From NCBI GenBank assembly GCA_022885665.1, contig JAGQDJ010000040.1, positions 395,772 to 459,771 of the forward strand: a DNA stretch of 64,000 nucleotides, given 5' to 3'. Every line of letters begins with the position of its first letter. The first letter of the stretch is position 1. Below the pieces are notes generated by a model. That model saw only the letters and a list, made by a program, of their open reading frames with translations. It was not told the DNA's origin and made no database searches. Below, piece by piece: positions 1-14,811 of this stretch. This DNA comes from Triops longicaudatus. Taxonomy: Eukaryota > Arthropoda > Branchiopoda > Notostraca > Triopsidae. The translations under genes were made by a program, and so were the position numbers.

Positions 1-3000
1 AAAAACCGAAATCGTGGATAGGGCACTCTTTATTAGTGAATACTTTTGTAGGCATGGAACTCAGTTAAATTGATGACGCTGGATATACATTAGGAAACGG
101 TACAAATATGCACTGGAATACCTTTATGTCAATTTCGTTTCATTTCGTCGCAACCTGCACTACTATTATTTGTTAGAAGGTAAGCTTTGACACATTTTAG
201 AGAAAAATAATAATAAATTATTGATTTTGGCTGCGTGGTGTAGATACGAGACTTCAAGTGTAGATCAGATAATTGGACTGCGCCAGAATGCCATGAACGT
301 TCGCGAATATCTGGGAATCCGGGTGTCAAAAGCACGAACTGCAGGTTGGCAGCTAAATGGTCTCGTCTCACGAAGTAGTTAGTAAAAGAAACGTCACTTT
401 TTCTGCAGAGCCCATCTGTCCGCTGAATTCAGCACAGCAGCAATAATTCTTACTAGACTACTATGAGGACACGGCCTGCGTGTAAAATTGTATTATTGAC
501 ATCTCTCGTGGATAGGAGCCAGAACTCTTTTTTTTTATGTGATTTTGGCCGCGGAAGTGTCAAGTAGTTATTGAAAAACCAGACCGCGGACGCTAACTGT
601 TCTCCTATTGACCTTATTATTATTGTTCCGTCGACCATGGACTGTCACGTCCAACATTTGCTGATGTGACAACCTCTCTCTGTCGCGCGCTTTCGGACTG
701 CTTGCTACCGGATATGAAGTCTCCCCCGAGAACATCGAAAACGACAGTAGCACGTCTTTATCCACTCTTGTTTCTGTTAACACCTATCCTTTTTTGGCCT
801 TGTAGTGCACGTGCTAGTCTACGAGTGCAGTATGCCTACTTTCCAACGCGATTTAAGAAAAGGAAAAATCTTTAGGGGCGAATTATGTTATTAGGAAAAT
901 TGCAACCCTAAAATTCTTGCGATCATGGCGTTTCTTTTGGGTAACAAGGAACTCGCTGAGACTACGAAAAGTAAGCTACTGTAGCGGAACGCTGTGCTTT
1001 GATTTTTTTTTCTGTTCATTTTGCCTTTCAGGTCTCCGACGTTCACTTCTTTTGCTTCTTCAAGGAACACAAGCGACAGACTCAAGCGTCTTTATCAAGG
1101 TAACGTAGCAAGAATGTAAAAACTTGAAAACAAAAGAAAAGAATTATCGAGGGGCACAAGTGTACTAAAGTGTGGTGCGATAAGAACCAGAATGATGCTG
1201 TGTGGGTGCCGTGACCCTAGCCAGTTTTATGTCTTAAAAGACACTTGGAGGCGACGACACCCGGCTTCTTTCTGCTTCAATGATGCTAAAGAGCTGTTCT
1301 TTTCTAGGGGGTAGGCAGTCCTACGCACGTAACTTAACGTGAGGTTACAGATTCAGGTTCATCGAGTGCGATTCATCAGACGAACACGTCAACTGGGCTT
1401 GAGATACAGAAACGCAGAAATGCAAACGACATCCGCTTTTCTTTTTTTTTCAGAAAGAGAAGAGAAACGCGCGAAGAAGAAAAGTGCTTCAGAATTTTTT
1501 CTCTTCGCTTTTTACAATGTCAAGAATGTCACTCATGTGAAGTTTGTGCCTTCCTTTCTTCAGGACATGAAAATGTTAGGGATTTATCGCTTCAGCAGAA
1601 ATTATAGCTATAGACATTCGCTATATTTGGACATATTCCTTTGTTTCTTGTTTTAGACGATTTGTACTCGTACGCTTTCGTTTAACCAAGATTGGTTTCT
1701 GTTTTAATACATTCAGTTTCACTTCAAATGTTGTATTTGGGTTAGTTTAAATATAATAAGGTCTCTGGTTAGTAATGTCTCTATGAAATCCAGTGCGGAG
1801 ATTTACGATGCTCGAGTACACTTCGCCATGTGTTGCTCCGCGTGAAAAGAGGGAAGAGAATACCAAATAGGAATGATTTTCTGTCGAGAAAGTAAGTCCG
1901 TCTCAATTATGCTGAAGTGGTGCAAGTTGAGAGAAGTTAGGAGAAAGTATTGCTATTCTTGAAAAGAATGCTATTCATCACCAAGGCCCATTCTCTATCT
2001 TAAGGTTTCGCGTGCCTGTTACTTCACCGTCGCGTTTTTTCCCCCCTCTTCTGCGAGAACCTCTATGAGGACTCAGAGTACATTTTTTATTGCGGGTGCA
2101 GAGGGTGAAATACACGGAAAAGGAAAGGGGTGGGGGAAACGATAAGTTGAATGCTTGGATATGTAGCATTAGCCATTGTAACATGTGAACAGGAAGATTA
2201 ATGAATGGGAGTTGCGTGTTTTTGTTCGTGGGATTTGCCTTTTGCTATCCCTAGAACACTTTTCTTGCTTCATTTTGTAGGATTAATTCGAATCTAAGAG
2301 CTCCCACATACGATTTAACTCAACAAGACAGGAGAGGTTTATTACCGTACTAGGCTAATAGAGAAGAGCTTTTCACCAGATCGCTGGTCGGTTGACACCG
2401 TATGTGTTAGTCTGTTGTCCGATTTTCTTCACGTCATCTACGGTGCTCTTAAATATGATTATTTATTACAGAACTATTAATTGCAATCCGTAAAGACCAA
2501 AATTCACTTCGAGTTCACGACTTGACACGTGAAGTTTGAGGACTTGTCGATTTAAAATTTATACGAACTTTTGGATTAGTTTACCATTACACTTTTTAAG
2601 ATTTTTTTCAATATCAGTGATGCATTTGATATTTGCTAAAGCATGTTTAATTATTTTCTAATCAGAGCTTTGTGAATTACAATAATTTAACGTTTCATAC
2701 GGAACATCTTGAGTAGAGAAGCTGTCTGACGTTGATAACACAGTCGTTTTACGTTAAAATTCTTAATGCGCGTGCTCATAGGGAATGTATCTTTAACGTC
2801 CACCGGAGCTCTGCAGTGAAATAGAAGTTTCGACATGCATGTCTTTGTTCACGAAGTAGTATTGTTAGCTTCGCAGCTAGTTGAGTCCCTCCAGTCAGAG
2901 CTGTTAATTACCTTTAAGTTTTCATCTGTCCTTCGTTGGGATGCGTGATGTGCCAGATTAGTTCATGATTTCTACACGAAAGTTAGACTATAATTATTGT

Positions 3001-6000
3001 CTTTAACAGGCAAGCTTACTTCACAGAACCTGAGAATTTAAAACATGAGGAAATTTAAAACATGTACCGTGTATTCATGCGTTAAGAATGTAGACTGCAA
3101 GAACGACATTCAGTTAATGAATAAAGTTTAAGGAAGACGGATGGTTACTTATAAGACTTTTAACTTGGTTAGGTTGGTACAAGTCCATTTTAATTATCTT
3201 TCCGCCCCTATGGAAGGTAAGGAGTCGCTGGCTCTACTTGGTAGTGACCCAAGTGTACCGTACATACTTGATGTTTAGGGCGTAGTTCAGAGCAGAGTAA
3301 AAACCCGTTGAGGTTGCTGTAGAAAAACCTTGACAACTCTTTCCGTTTCACTGTAATGCATTACGTGACTTCAAAAAGGACTTGTCAAGCAGAGTATATT
3401 TGGTGGGTTTGCTAAGGTATCGAACCTGTTTGTATGGGAAGATTATCAGTAAAATATGTCCATACAATAGTGCAGAGCACACCCTTCTTCTTAATGGCAT
3501 GGCATGTCAAAACCCTTAGGTGAAATCGGAATGGGAAGGGTGTTAGGGGAAACAGAGCCCGAGGAACATTCCCTGTGCATAATATGATCCAATTATCCAT
3601 CGGAACTGCCACGTGTCATTTCACTACCTGATGTAAACCATCCGTCTAGCTTCGGATTGCTAATTTTTGAACTCTCTCGTCTTTAATTATAATGCTAAAA
3701 TTAATTTTTCATCCTGTCATATCCCAAAGAAGTGAACAAATTTTCACAGTTCATGGAACTTCGCAATATGCTCTCGAGCAATTCAGTAGGCTTACATCGG
3801 CGGAAGCTGAGGTACACGAAAGCGGCAAAATTTTTGAACAAAATGCAAGAAGGACCATGCGCTGCTGAACGCGACCTGAGGGCGGGAAGAGGGTGTTGGC
3901 AGGGTAGGCTCCTCACTGTTATTACGCTGTGTATGTTGACCAAGCAGAGCGCGGCTCTCTAGGATAGTCTGTCGAAGGCAGTCGCAGGAGAACGACGTGT
4001 TCCCATGCTGGATCGTCTCGTGTTTTCCATTTAATTTTCTTGCAAGTGAGAAAGCACTTAGCCCTCATTCGCTTTTAGTCATCTAACGTGCAAACTCTTC
4101 GGCGGAACCGTCGCGTGAAGGCTTAATTTTTTTTCGAGGATTTAATTTATTAACAAGTGGGAAAACTTTGCCCGTATGTCGTTTAAGGAAACCCGTAACC
4201 AAAATTTATTCACGCCCAGGCTTGTGACTTACCCTTGCACTTGAAGATAGTGTACGGTGTGTCTCCCGCTGTATATCTTACGCGGTAACTGTGGGGTAAC
4301 TCATTCGAGTTTGGACCGGTTGACTTTGCAAATTGGCGCCTTAGTCAAGTCCCTTTGTGCACAAGACCGTTCGCATTTGCCATCTTGCTAAAGCTGAAAT
4401 CCTGCTAATCGAAGGAGCAACTGTGTCCTCCCTGGTGTACCTCGTTGTTCGTTAAAATAACGATAATGGCTTATTTACAACCTTATCCCGGGAAGTGTCG
4501 TCTTTCGGGTACAGTCTTCTTTGGCTTCGTCTGTTCACGTAAGTCACTTTTTTTTCCCTCCGATTACCTCACTGCTAAGCTAATTCTACTTGTAATAGAC
4601 GTCAACACAAGTAATGTAAGATAGTCATGTCTGTGAACGTCTAAATGCGTGTCCGTAAAGGTTTTAGCTAACGCATCTAAAGGAACAAAGCACAGTTAGA
4701 TTTTAAAAGCCATATTTCTTGAGGAGATTATAAAAATGGTCAATGGAAGACAAGCTGCTTTTGGAACTTATGAATAGGTCAGTTTGTCAAGAATTTGTTT
4801 ACGTGTCGTGCTACATTGTTAAACGAAAACGTAATGTCGTTTCCAGTTTATGCGTAAAGACTTTATACTGAATCAATACAAAGGCGAGTTAGGTAGGTTT
4901 TGCGTTTTTTATACCTTTTTCAGGAAACGTTTTTTTATGAGTTCGTGCCACGATGTTTGACCGCATGCTTTGTTTGTGGGCAGTCTGTGGTCTTGCCGAG
5001 CCCAAGCAACTGATCGTATCTGCACGAGCAAAGGCCCTGAGTTTAAAGCTATTTATTTCCTGCCCATATAACATACAAAAATGTTTTATGTAGCTAGTCT
5101 CCTTGGAACAATCGCAATCGTGGATGACCTGCTTGGGCGTTACTTTTCAAGCCCTGTCGAGAAACCCATTTTTAATGCCTCGTGCTTTACATTTTACGGC
5201 GAGGTTTCCAGTGCGACCTTGGTGGAGACGAGTTGTTTTGGCGTGACTTAAGCAAATTGCGTTCATTATAGTCCTCCACAAGCTGACCTCGCGTTTGTAG
5301 GAACCAGCAGCAATAGGCTTCCAGTGTTTCGTTTCAAATGATTAGAAATAGCCTTAACATGGCAGTTTCGAGTATTAGAGCTCAACGAGTTCATGTTTAC
5401 AGAAAAAGGAAACCCAATCTGCTTTTCTCTTACGAAAAAGGGAAAGCCTTTGCGAAACAGTCCAGTGAAAAAATGTTTTCGTGGATGAATCTCGGTTGGA
5501 GGGTAACAGTCTTAAATAATGCGCTTTTCAGCAAGTACCTTTATTTCTTACTGTGGTCCTCCGTCACATCTATTTCTTTGTCAGTTGTAAACTTCGATGT
5601 GGTCCTAAACGTCGTACTTTTCCCACATCCAAATCCCGCTGTCATTCCCGCTTCCTTTGTGTGTGCGTTTTAAAAATTAAAGAGTGGATTGGAGATTTAG
5701 GTAACAAGCGGAGTTGCAAGATAACAACCAGGGCTTGTTTATGACGAACGTAAGATTTCCATCTTTTTCCCGGGCAACAGTCTGTTAACCGCACACATGT
5801 CCGTTTCCAAAGTGATCAAAATTGCATGTATTTTCTGTTCGGGTAGGTATCTCTGGATTAAACGTGGCTTCCCGTATATCTGGTTGTCTCCTGGATTCAT
5901 GGCTTGAAAGGACTGTGGGGCTATATTGTGGGATTCCTTTCTGGTAGTACTTTCAGACTTTCGTTTAAAGTTGCTCTTCTTTTAGTCAGTGGGAAATGCT

Positions 6001-9000
6001 AAGGACTGCCGTAGAGTAAAAAATCTATGCTACGCTTATTTATTCGATGCATTGATTAAGATTGAGCGTTTCGTGCAAGCAGTAAACTTCCGGAGAAGGC
6101 GTGGAGGGCAGTTATGTAAATTTTAGTGGGCTCCAACTCCGGCCAGTGTTAGTATTTTATGTTGAGTACTGTTTACTCTAGATCCTTCATTGGGTTTCCG
6201 CGATCTTCGCAAGTTTTATGCCTGGGAACTTAAATTGAATGTCGAGGGTAAGAGCGCTGTTTGGCCGGTAAAGGTGGTGGGACAGCGGCACATTTCAGCC
6301 GAATTTACTTTGGACAACTTTTTTCCTTCAATTCCCCTTCAGTCTCGACATAGAAATGTTCGTATCACCTGTAACGCATTAAGTTCCGCATTTAATACTT
6401 TAAAGTCCATTCAAGTTGTTTAATACTGTATTATTCGATTCTGTTAACCATATTGTATCACCTTTTATTGTCTTGTATTTTTCTATTTTTTATTTTTAAA
6501 TTATTTCACCATGTTGCTGATATTATTTTGCTATTTAGCTTATATTTTTATTGTCTTGTATTCGGTTTTTATGAGAGATGGTTAGAATTGTCGTTGACCA
6601 GATTAGGGTTGATACACGACCGGACGTCCACGGTGATTTCGTTTTTGCGATTGAACAAGGGGCACATCGTAGAATGCGAGAGAGCAGCGATCTGGATCAC
6701 GACTTTGCCGTTCCTTTTCTCTCGCTCGTTTTCTCTTTCCTTGTTCCTTCCTGTAATAATTCTATACAGTGGACCGAACACAGAGCAAGTCCGATGGGGG
6801 TGACATGAAGACAAACGTCAAACAGTTGCGCGTGGTCGTAAAACTTTGGGATTGACTGGCTTACCCCCTTTTTTACCCGTTAATGGCGTCAGGTTAAAGC
6901 CAATGATTCTAATAGCCCTTTTTACACCGAAAACAGCCCGCGTTGAGGACACAAATACAAGTCTTAAGTTGAGGTTTCGTCATGAGAAAAGGGCAAGCTC
7001 GAGACAAAAGCCATAGACTCATCCCCCTTGCAACCTCGGTCTTGACACTCCTATTATTACCCTGTTCTTGTCGTTGTCGTGACGTTCTTTCTTAGGCTAA
7101 TGAGATAGTTCTACCCTCCATTCGTAGCTATGTCTAATATCTGCTTTCCAGTCAGTACACGAGACTTTGTAGCCTCATTTACGTGCTCCCAACTAGTGCA
7201 GCGCCATTGCTGCAAAGTCTGCGGGGTTCAAAAGTCAAGCCAGCATCTTGACAACATGTGTTTTTCGGACGCGAGGAATGTGCCATCAAATGGCATAGGG
7301 GCTTTGGACTGGCTTAGAAATCGGCCGAATGTCCGATGAGACCGACTGCAAAGGGTTTTGGTATGCGCTCTTGCATTTTCGTTGTGCGAGGTAGCATAGC
7401 CTATATGCGATACGGTCCACGGCTTATTGATTCCAATAATAAAACATCACATGATGCTGAGGGGTGGACGATGTGTGAAGGCCACATAGCGCGCCCTGTC
7501 TTGACGTTATTGGGGATCGCTGGATAAGGGTCAATAAGGCGAAGGAAAACGCGTGATGGCATTTGTCAAGTGCTGCTATCGCTTTGCTTACCTTCCCGGG
7601 TTGCGTTGGGGCTTTGAGGGGTGATCGAAAACCGCGCGGAGGCTTACACGTAGAAATCGAGAAGGAAACTTGTGAGCCCATCGTTGTCTCTTTTCTAAGT
7701 TTGCTTTAATATATGATCTGGTTTGCTTCTCCCTCTTCGCAGTGGCTTCGTTGTTGAACGTGCTATGACGGGGCAATTTGCAGGCGAGTGATGAGGGGGA
7801 GCGTGTTTTTTCGTTTCTTTTCTTTGCTCTGCTTGTGGCTCATCTGTTGATCTGTCATTTCGGGGAACCATCTTAAATTAGATTTTCGTGCAGGCTGCGG
7901 AGCAAAAAGCTTTTGGCGTTCCTATACGTCATGTGCAATGTAAGGCTTTTCTTGAATTTCCTTCTGTGCGTTTTCTTCTCTTGAAGTTCTTTTTTTCCCT
8001 TTTTATTCGTGCCTTTTGTGCGTAAGGTAACACAAAAAGTCAGTCTAGTGCGATTCTCAGAGATTTCGAGGGTTTTGTTATCTCCTAAGCCGTTTGCTTA
8101 CGTAAGCAGTGCTCAGAAAGTTTGAACATGTATCATATTGTAAAGCACCATAAACCCGGTCAAAGGAATCTACTCAGTAGTCAAGGGTTGTCATGTTTAA
8201 AACGCTAATTAACTTCGTTAAGAACGTAAAAGTGTCTAAGTGAATTCGGCTTCTTCGGAGACCTGTTTTCGCCCCCCTGGTAGAGCCACATGCTGTTTCT
8301 TTCTTTCATTTATTTTTTCCCCTTTTTTAAGTACTGGATTTGGAATACGTTGGAAAGTTATTCAAGAGTGGGAGGGAAATATTGCTATGTTGTCAACAGA
8401 GCAAGGCCTTTTAGGTGATAGCAACAGCATTATAAGATGTCGATGCTTAAACTCCGAAAGAACAGACAACAGGATCCCCGGAGTTTTTGAGAATACAAAC
8501 CCATAACGAAAAGACAAGGGTGCCGTTGGCCCAATAAGGGCTAGCTAACGAGGTGGTGTTACTTTTTCGGGAAAGGTTGCCGATGATATTCTTATACCCA
8601 TCAAGAACAAGCATGTTAAACGATCTGACAGTGGTAGTGCTTGTTGTGAATACAGGGTTTGTGATGAAAAGGGGTTCTTAAGCAGTTAAGAACGACTGAA
8701 AACAGCTGCAACGTGTTCCACTTGGCTAATTTTCAATCCAACTTTGGCACAGAGTAACCACATGTCCCCACTCTTTGGATATTTAGTCAAAAGGGTCTTG
8801 ATTAATGGTGTTAGATTATTTGGTGTTAGACGGACCACACGCAAACAGTTGATGGTATGCATAAGGAACTTCGGAAACTGCTTTTAGAGGCCTTTTAAAA
8901 TCCCCATTTTTTCATCTTTCTACGCAGAATCTCTTAAGAAACGTGGGCTGCCTGGAAAAAAGTATCAAAAGTGAGAAATGAATTAACGGGGAAATTTTGA

Positions 9001-12000
9001 CAATAGTGAAAAAGAGCTTTCCTAAGAAAAGGACCTAAAATCAAGGGAACAAATTAAGGGTTTGCACCCGGCACAAAATTGACCGCCTTTGCGGGGAATT
9101 GTTATTCCGTCTGTGGGCTTAGACAGGAGTCATGCGAAAACGACTTGTTTACTACTGGTCAGCTCATATGCCGTTCACTTGCATAGCAGTGGAACTTGAC
9201 TCCTGTATTTGCGTCACACTCCGTGGAATAAATTATAATCAACGAAGAGATATTTGCAGCGCGTAATGAAACGTGGGCCACACGTTATATTACTCGTTTT
9301 TTTAATCTTTTTCCCATTTTCTCCCCGATAACTCGAGCAAAAATGACCACAGATTGGAAAAAATAGAAAATAACGCTAACCATCATTGTGACCCGGGGAG
9401 CATAAATTGTAAGATTTGCTTCCTGAAAGGTCACAGAGCTAAAATTAGGGATTCTATACTTTGGGAAAATTTTGTACATTAAGCTTATGTTCCCCTATGG
9501 CTTCTGTTTGGAGATAAAGCCGCGAAGAGGAAATTGGTTGGTTCCGGTACTCGTTAAGCGTAGGAGCCGTGCATTTTGTCGTCAAGTTCAGCCGTTTTCG
9601 TACGGGTAAGGTGGATAGTGCTATACCATGAGAGGGAAATCACAGCCGGGCGAAAGGTCTTAAACTGTTATTGTTTTGACTCCAGTGAAAAGCTGGCATA
9701 AGAGTCGCGTTCATCATAGCGGCAGTAACAGCGCAGCTTGCGAAGGGCAGTCTCGCCCCAAAGTTCTTGTTATATAGACCCTAATTTAAAACCGCTTTTC
9801 CGAGTTGCAAGGAACTTGTTTACCACTTTATCTGCACTAGAAATGGACGCTGGTGGCATTAGCTGCCAACTTTGACCTTTTCTCGTCCCAGTAATTAGCC
9901 CTAGCGGCCGTTTCCACTTAGCTCCAAAAAGCCAGGAATTCTCATTTCGTGAAGTTCGGGTCACTAATGTCTTATGTGCTCGCCATATGACTTTTTTGCA
10001 GCCATTGTTTTTCTTTTTTCCTGAGAATGTACGTACTGAAAGCAATACCAAGAACGAATGCAAAAGTATCACGTAGTCAATGAAAGCCCAGACTATTTTT
10101 AGTATCTCCATTGATTAGTTACTAAAACTATCCATCGCGTAGTGTCGTCTGGGCTTTTAAGGGGGCTGAGCGGGTGGTACTCATTTAAGCTGAAACCGTT
10201 GACTGCATTTCAGAGGGCCAGGAACGGGTGTGGGCGCCAATAAAACTCGTAAGTCTTAAGTCCGTACCGTTTTCTGAAGCCGGTACATTGCAGCTTCCGG
10301 TGTCTTGTGATCTGCTTTTTTGCACTGATAGAATAACCCAGACGTTGCCAAGGCAAAAGGGCACCGGGATTAGGACAGCATTTCTTTGTACTCACTATGC
10401 GCTGAGCCGGGACACGAAACGGTTAAATTTTCAAGGGTCAACTCGTCACCCTCACCACTTTTCGCCTTTCCTTAGCCGATTATAGCGCCAAGCCTTAGGC
10501 TGCGTTTAGTCATCGCCGTTAAAAAATACTACCGCACTTTTTTATGAGTTTGCTAAGGCTTCCTACTTTCGTTAGAAGGCCGAAGTAAGGCAAAAGTCCA
10601 AGTTTGTTACTAGCAGCGAAGCTGACGTGGCGTGGTTCACTGCAATAACGACCAAGAAAACGTCGCTCGTGAACATAAGCTAACGCATTTCGCAATTTCT
10701 GCAAAAAGGATTATATGTCTTTCTCTCATTACTTGAACATATGTCCTTTATTATAGCATGAAAATTTCAATGATTATATGCATTACGGTGACGAAATTCA
10801 TCTCATCCATTTTAATTTTTCTTTGTTATATTTGTTGGATTCAAGTAAACTAATTTGTGTAATAAAACGAACGACACGGAAATTGAACGTCTACGCTTTA
10901 CTGTCGCAAAGTTTGTGTAATATTTAGTTATATTTGTAAAGTCACTCAAGCTGAAATGCCAATTGATCATTGACATTTTATCTCCAGCGAGATAATACGC
11001 CAGTTAAATTCAATTTTATTTCACTGCGGTTTCATTAGTGTTCGTGGATTTTTTAATAACTCTTACAGTAATGCATCAAATCTTCTGTTCTATGAACGGC
11101 AAATGGTTAGAAGTGTTGATTTGTTCTGCTTAAACATTAACTTCTATTAGTCGTCCGTCAAAATGGCACATTCAAGGGTCATATTTTAACCATGTTAAGA
11201 GCTCAAGTGTCTTAAATTAGTGCTGGCAGTTGTCAGTTGATTCACATGGTGCGATGGCCAATGTCTTGGAAAACCGAAGGAAAAAAAGGAACTATACCGC
11301 TATTGTGGCCATGTCTTATGCACGAGCCGGTCGTGCGCTTAAGCTGTTTTTAGTTCCTCAAACTCCAGAGTTTGTTCACTGCGGTCAATTATCTAACAAA
11401 GCATGTATTAGTCACGCGAGTGCACCACGCCATTCTTGCGGTTTTCCGGTGTTGTTTCTTTTTCTTCGTTCAGCTGTTCGGGAAGCGTTTACTTTTTAAT
11501 ACCGAAAGATAACAAAAGCTTATGATCTTTTTCAACGTCTTAATCTGCTTTTTGCATTATTTACAATATTAACTGTCGTTCAATACAATGTTAGTTCAAT
11601 TCGATTGTCACTCAAGCGATCTAACTTCGGCTTGTGAGAGGGGGGAGTACAATCCGCCATTTTGGGTAATTTATCATCGTTATTGCTATTGCAAAAGGGA
11701 AGGATAGTTTACAGCATTAATTTGCGTGTGGCCTGCCAGCGTGGTCATAAATTTTGCCCGGAATGAAAAGCAAGGATATAGCTTTGGTTTGGATAAACTT
11801 CACTTTCCACCCTCTCCCACCCCAACGCACTGTATACAATATCGAAATCTAACTTGGTGCTCTCCATATGAACCTTTAGGGGCAACCTTCGCCTATTTCT
11901 GTTCTAAAGCAGTGGGGGTTGCAAGTGGTTCTGGGTGAAAGGTTCGTTATTGTTCACGCAACTTATGGGTAAGGGGAGGGGGGAAACCAAGTTTCATTGT

Positions 12001-14744
12001 TGTCCCACTCAGGGGAGCTAAAGAGGAGGCGGTTTGCTTGACTTGTAACGTTTGACTGCTGTTCGGTATAGAGTATTGTTGACCATTATTTGGATTCCCC
12101 TCGCCAATCTATTTTCAGGTAGAGAACAGGGAGAATTCCGTGCTAGGGAGTTATTCTCCGATTGATATGGTTTTGGCTGTTTATGGGAGCCAGGCGAGGC
12201 GTCTTTTTCAGCTTTTCCGAAGCCCTCGATTCCTATGAATAAAGGTTAAAAGGCTATGATGCAGAGTGAGCAGCTGTGTCGAATGCTATAGATCCGTGAA
12301 ATGGGCAATCATGAACGCTGGGTGCCGATGAAGAAAGTATCTGTCTGCGCGTGTGTGTCTATATATATATGGAGTATTGGGTTCTGATTTTGGGGCGGTT
12401 TGTTGAGGAAAAAGAGTGTCTATTGACATGTGGGACAAAAGCGCCAAAGAGGGTTTTGACACTCAGGCAAAATTCAATGCCAACCTAACGAGACGAAACG
12501 AAAATCGCTTTACCCTAACTGCTTGTCTCTTGATGGTTTTTGGTTCGTAACCAAAAGAAAGAAAAATAACTCGGCGCTTTACGCCTATCTTACAAGCCTT
12601 GGGTGACACACAGCAATTAAAGGCCATTGAAGAAATGAAGCATTGAGAATGCTGGTAGTTAAGGCTGCTTTCGTCCTGTATCGAGAAACTAACGTTTCAG
12701 CCATTGCTGTTTATGATGAACTTGTGTTTTTGCCGTGTAAGGAATGACGAGAGAAACGCAGTGACGCATGACAACGTTCAATGAAAGACTGACTTTGACC
12801 TCCAAGGAGACAAGCTTTCGCGGGCGTCATGCAAGCGCCTTGTGTATTTTTCAACAGGGTTTTATACAGATAGAAAAGCCAGAAAAACAACTTTTGAATC
12901 TGGGCAACAAGCAAGCGGAATAATTAATAGGCTATAAGTGCTTCCTGCTTGGATAATAATGCGTTTCCGCAGGCGAACGCAGGCTTATCCTTTCATGCTT
13001 TTCAGCTCTACTTAGGAAAGACTGGTTTAGCGCGCATTGCAATGACAAGTAGAAGCGCTTGTGTAGTTGTATGCTACTTGAGTGTCACGGGATTCTCTTA
13101 CGCCCCAAAAGGCGGCTTCTTTTCCCCGAGACCCTACCGGCTTTTAAAAGACAAACATGCCAACAATCTGGTGGACATGCCATGGAACAACAATCCCCTC
13201 CCTTGTCCCTCGGACATGTCATCTTTTTGCTTGTGCCAAAGCTACCGAAAGTTGAAGGACTATTGTTAGCAAAAAGTAGACGTTTATAAAAGCGCCTAAA
13301 AGAATCTCTACAACAACCCAGTGAAGAGAATACGAATTTTAGGGCCTCGAAATTCCTTCCCGCGTTAGTGAAAGCCTATACACAGTATGAAGAACACATG
13401 GGGAAGTAAGGGGGGTAACGTGGGGAGGAAAAGCGACGAGTCGAGTGTTTTGAAGGGGAACTTGGGGACAAGGAGAAATGAAAATCCCACCGAGCATTGA
13501 GATTTCAGGCAGCAAGACGTGATAACAATCGACAATCAGGAGCAATCACACGGAAAAGACCGCAGCAAGACAGATGCGACACGGAAACACGTATATTAGG
13601 GGAACTTAAAAAGGGGGTTGGGTAAAGACGTTGCATGCAGTTTGTGTTTAAGGCACTCTGACGAAAAATGAAAGCGGATCAAGAAAGTTGTTGAAATGCA
13701 GTAAGCTAAAGATTGCCGGAGATACATTAGGCAAGATGTTCTGGAGCGCAAAACGCAAAGCTTTTCTCTTGCTAGTGGAAGGAAAAGGGAACTTTGAGGA
13801 GCATTTCAAGTAGACTCAGCCTTGTTGTTGTGTATAAAGCCACTAAAAGAGGGTTTTGTGGAGGTCTAGGAAAACAATCAGGATACATAATACAGTGCTT
13901 TTCAGATAAATGCGAAAGCGTAAAGCACAGCACTCGATTGTGTGAAAGACCTTTGGGAAGATTTGCTGGTATGGAGAGAGTAGGAGTACTGGAAGCTGGG
14001 AGTTTTAAGAGTAAGAAGAATACGAGAAAAAAAATGCAAGGGAAGCTAACCCAGCTGTTGAGGTTATCTTTCATGGTGAAACTTGACACGCTGGCCATGA
14101 ACACCGGAGACGCGAAGGAAGAAAAGGAGCAGAAAGAGAAGGAGAGTCAAGTTAGGCCTAATGAAGCTTAGGAAATGAGGGACTAGTACAGGCCAAAAAA
14201 GGTCACTTGCCTGCGGGCAATGGTGGGGAGATCATTGAAAACCAAGTGGGTTTTTAGCCAAAGCGTTCCACCGTTACGCGACACAGCCAGCATGCAGAAA
14301 TTTGCCGTGGTTTGTCACACTCATTGTACACCGACTCATGTTCGTTAATCAGCGTAATGTTCTTCTACATTTTTGGGTTCATATTCTTAAAAAGTAAGCA
14401 GAAACGAAATGTGTTTTCTCCTACCTGCATTTCGAGAACTTAATGGAAGAATTCTGGCAAAATTTGCTGGGTACTTTAGCCATTTGAGAAGAAAAAGCTT
14501 CAGTTTTTTGTTGCAACATTTCTACATTCTTGTTGGGGTTGAACTTATTCCCCAAGGTAGCACTGTTGCGAAATGTAAACAAAGTCTAGTGTGGGAATGG
14601 CGAAGATGTGGGAAATTCAGATTTCATATAAGAGAATGTTCTCTTGGTTCTCAAGTTTGTTTGTGTTCAATACCATGTCCCGAAATTCACTTTACAGCGC
14701 TGTGTTACTTATGGTAGGCTGTTTGTCTTCCATTTCGCGCCTAG

Positions 14745-14811
14745 CTGATCACATGCTAACCTGATTGATGTAACTCCTCCGTGCAACGCCGTGCAGGAGT
14801 CACGTGGTCAG
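14745..14811. repeat. imperfect hairpin with E-box arm
   Basis: CTGATCACATG (14745-14755) pairs with CACGTGGTCAG (14801-14811) with one wobble and one mismatch. Inner arms ACTCCT (14773-14778) and AGGAGT (14795-14800) also pair. CCGTGCA occurs twice in the inner part. The outer right arm contains the E-box CACGTG. Confidence 0.4.

Noticed and set aside
12358..12370. Short TA-dinucleotide run
   Set aside because: It is too short to be more than a minor microsatellite.
13772..14171. Overlapping open frames of 110 and 125 codons on opposite strands
   Set aside because: The frames mirror each other across a purine-rich stretch and neither resembles a protein family.
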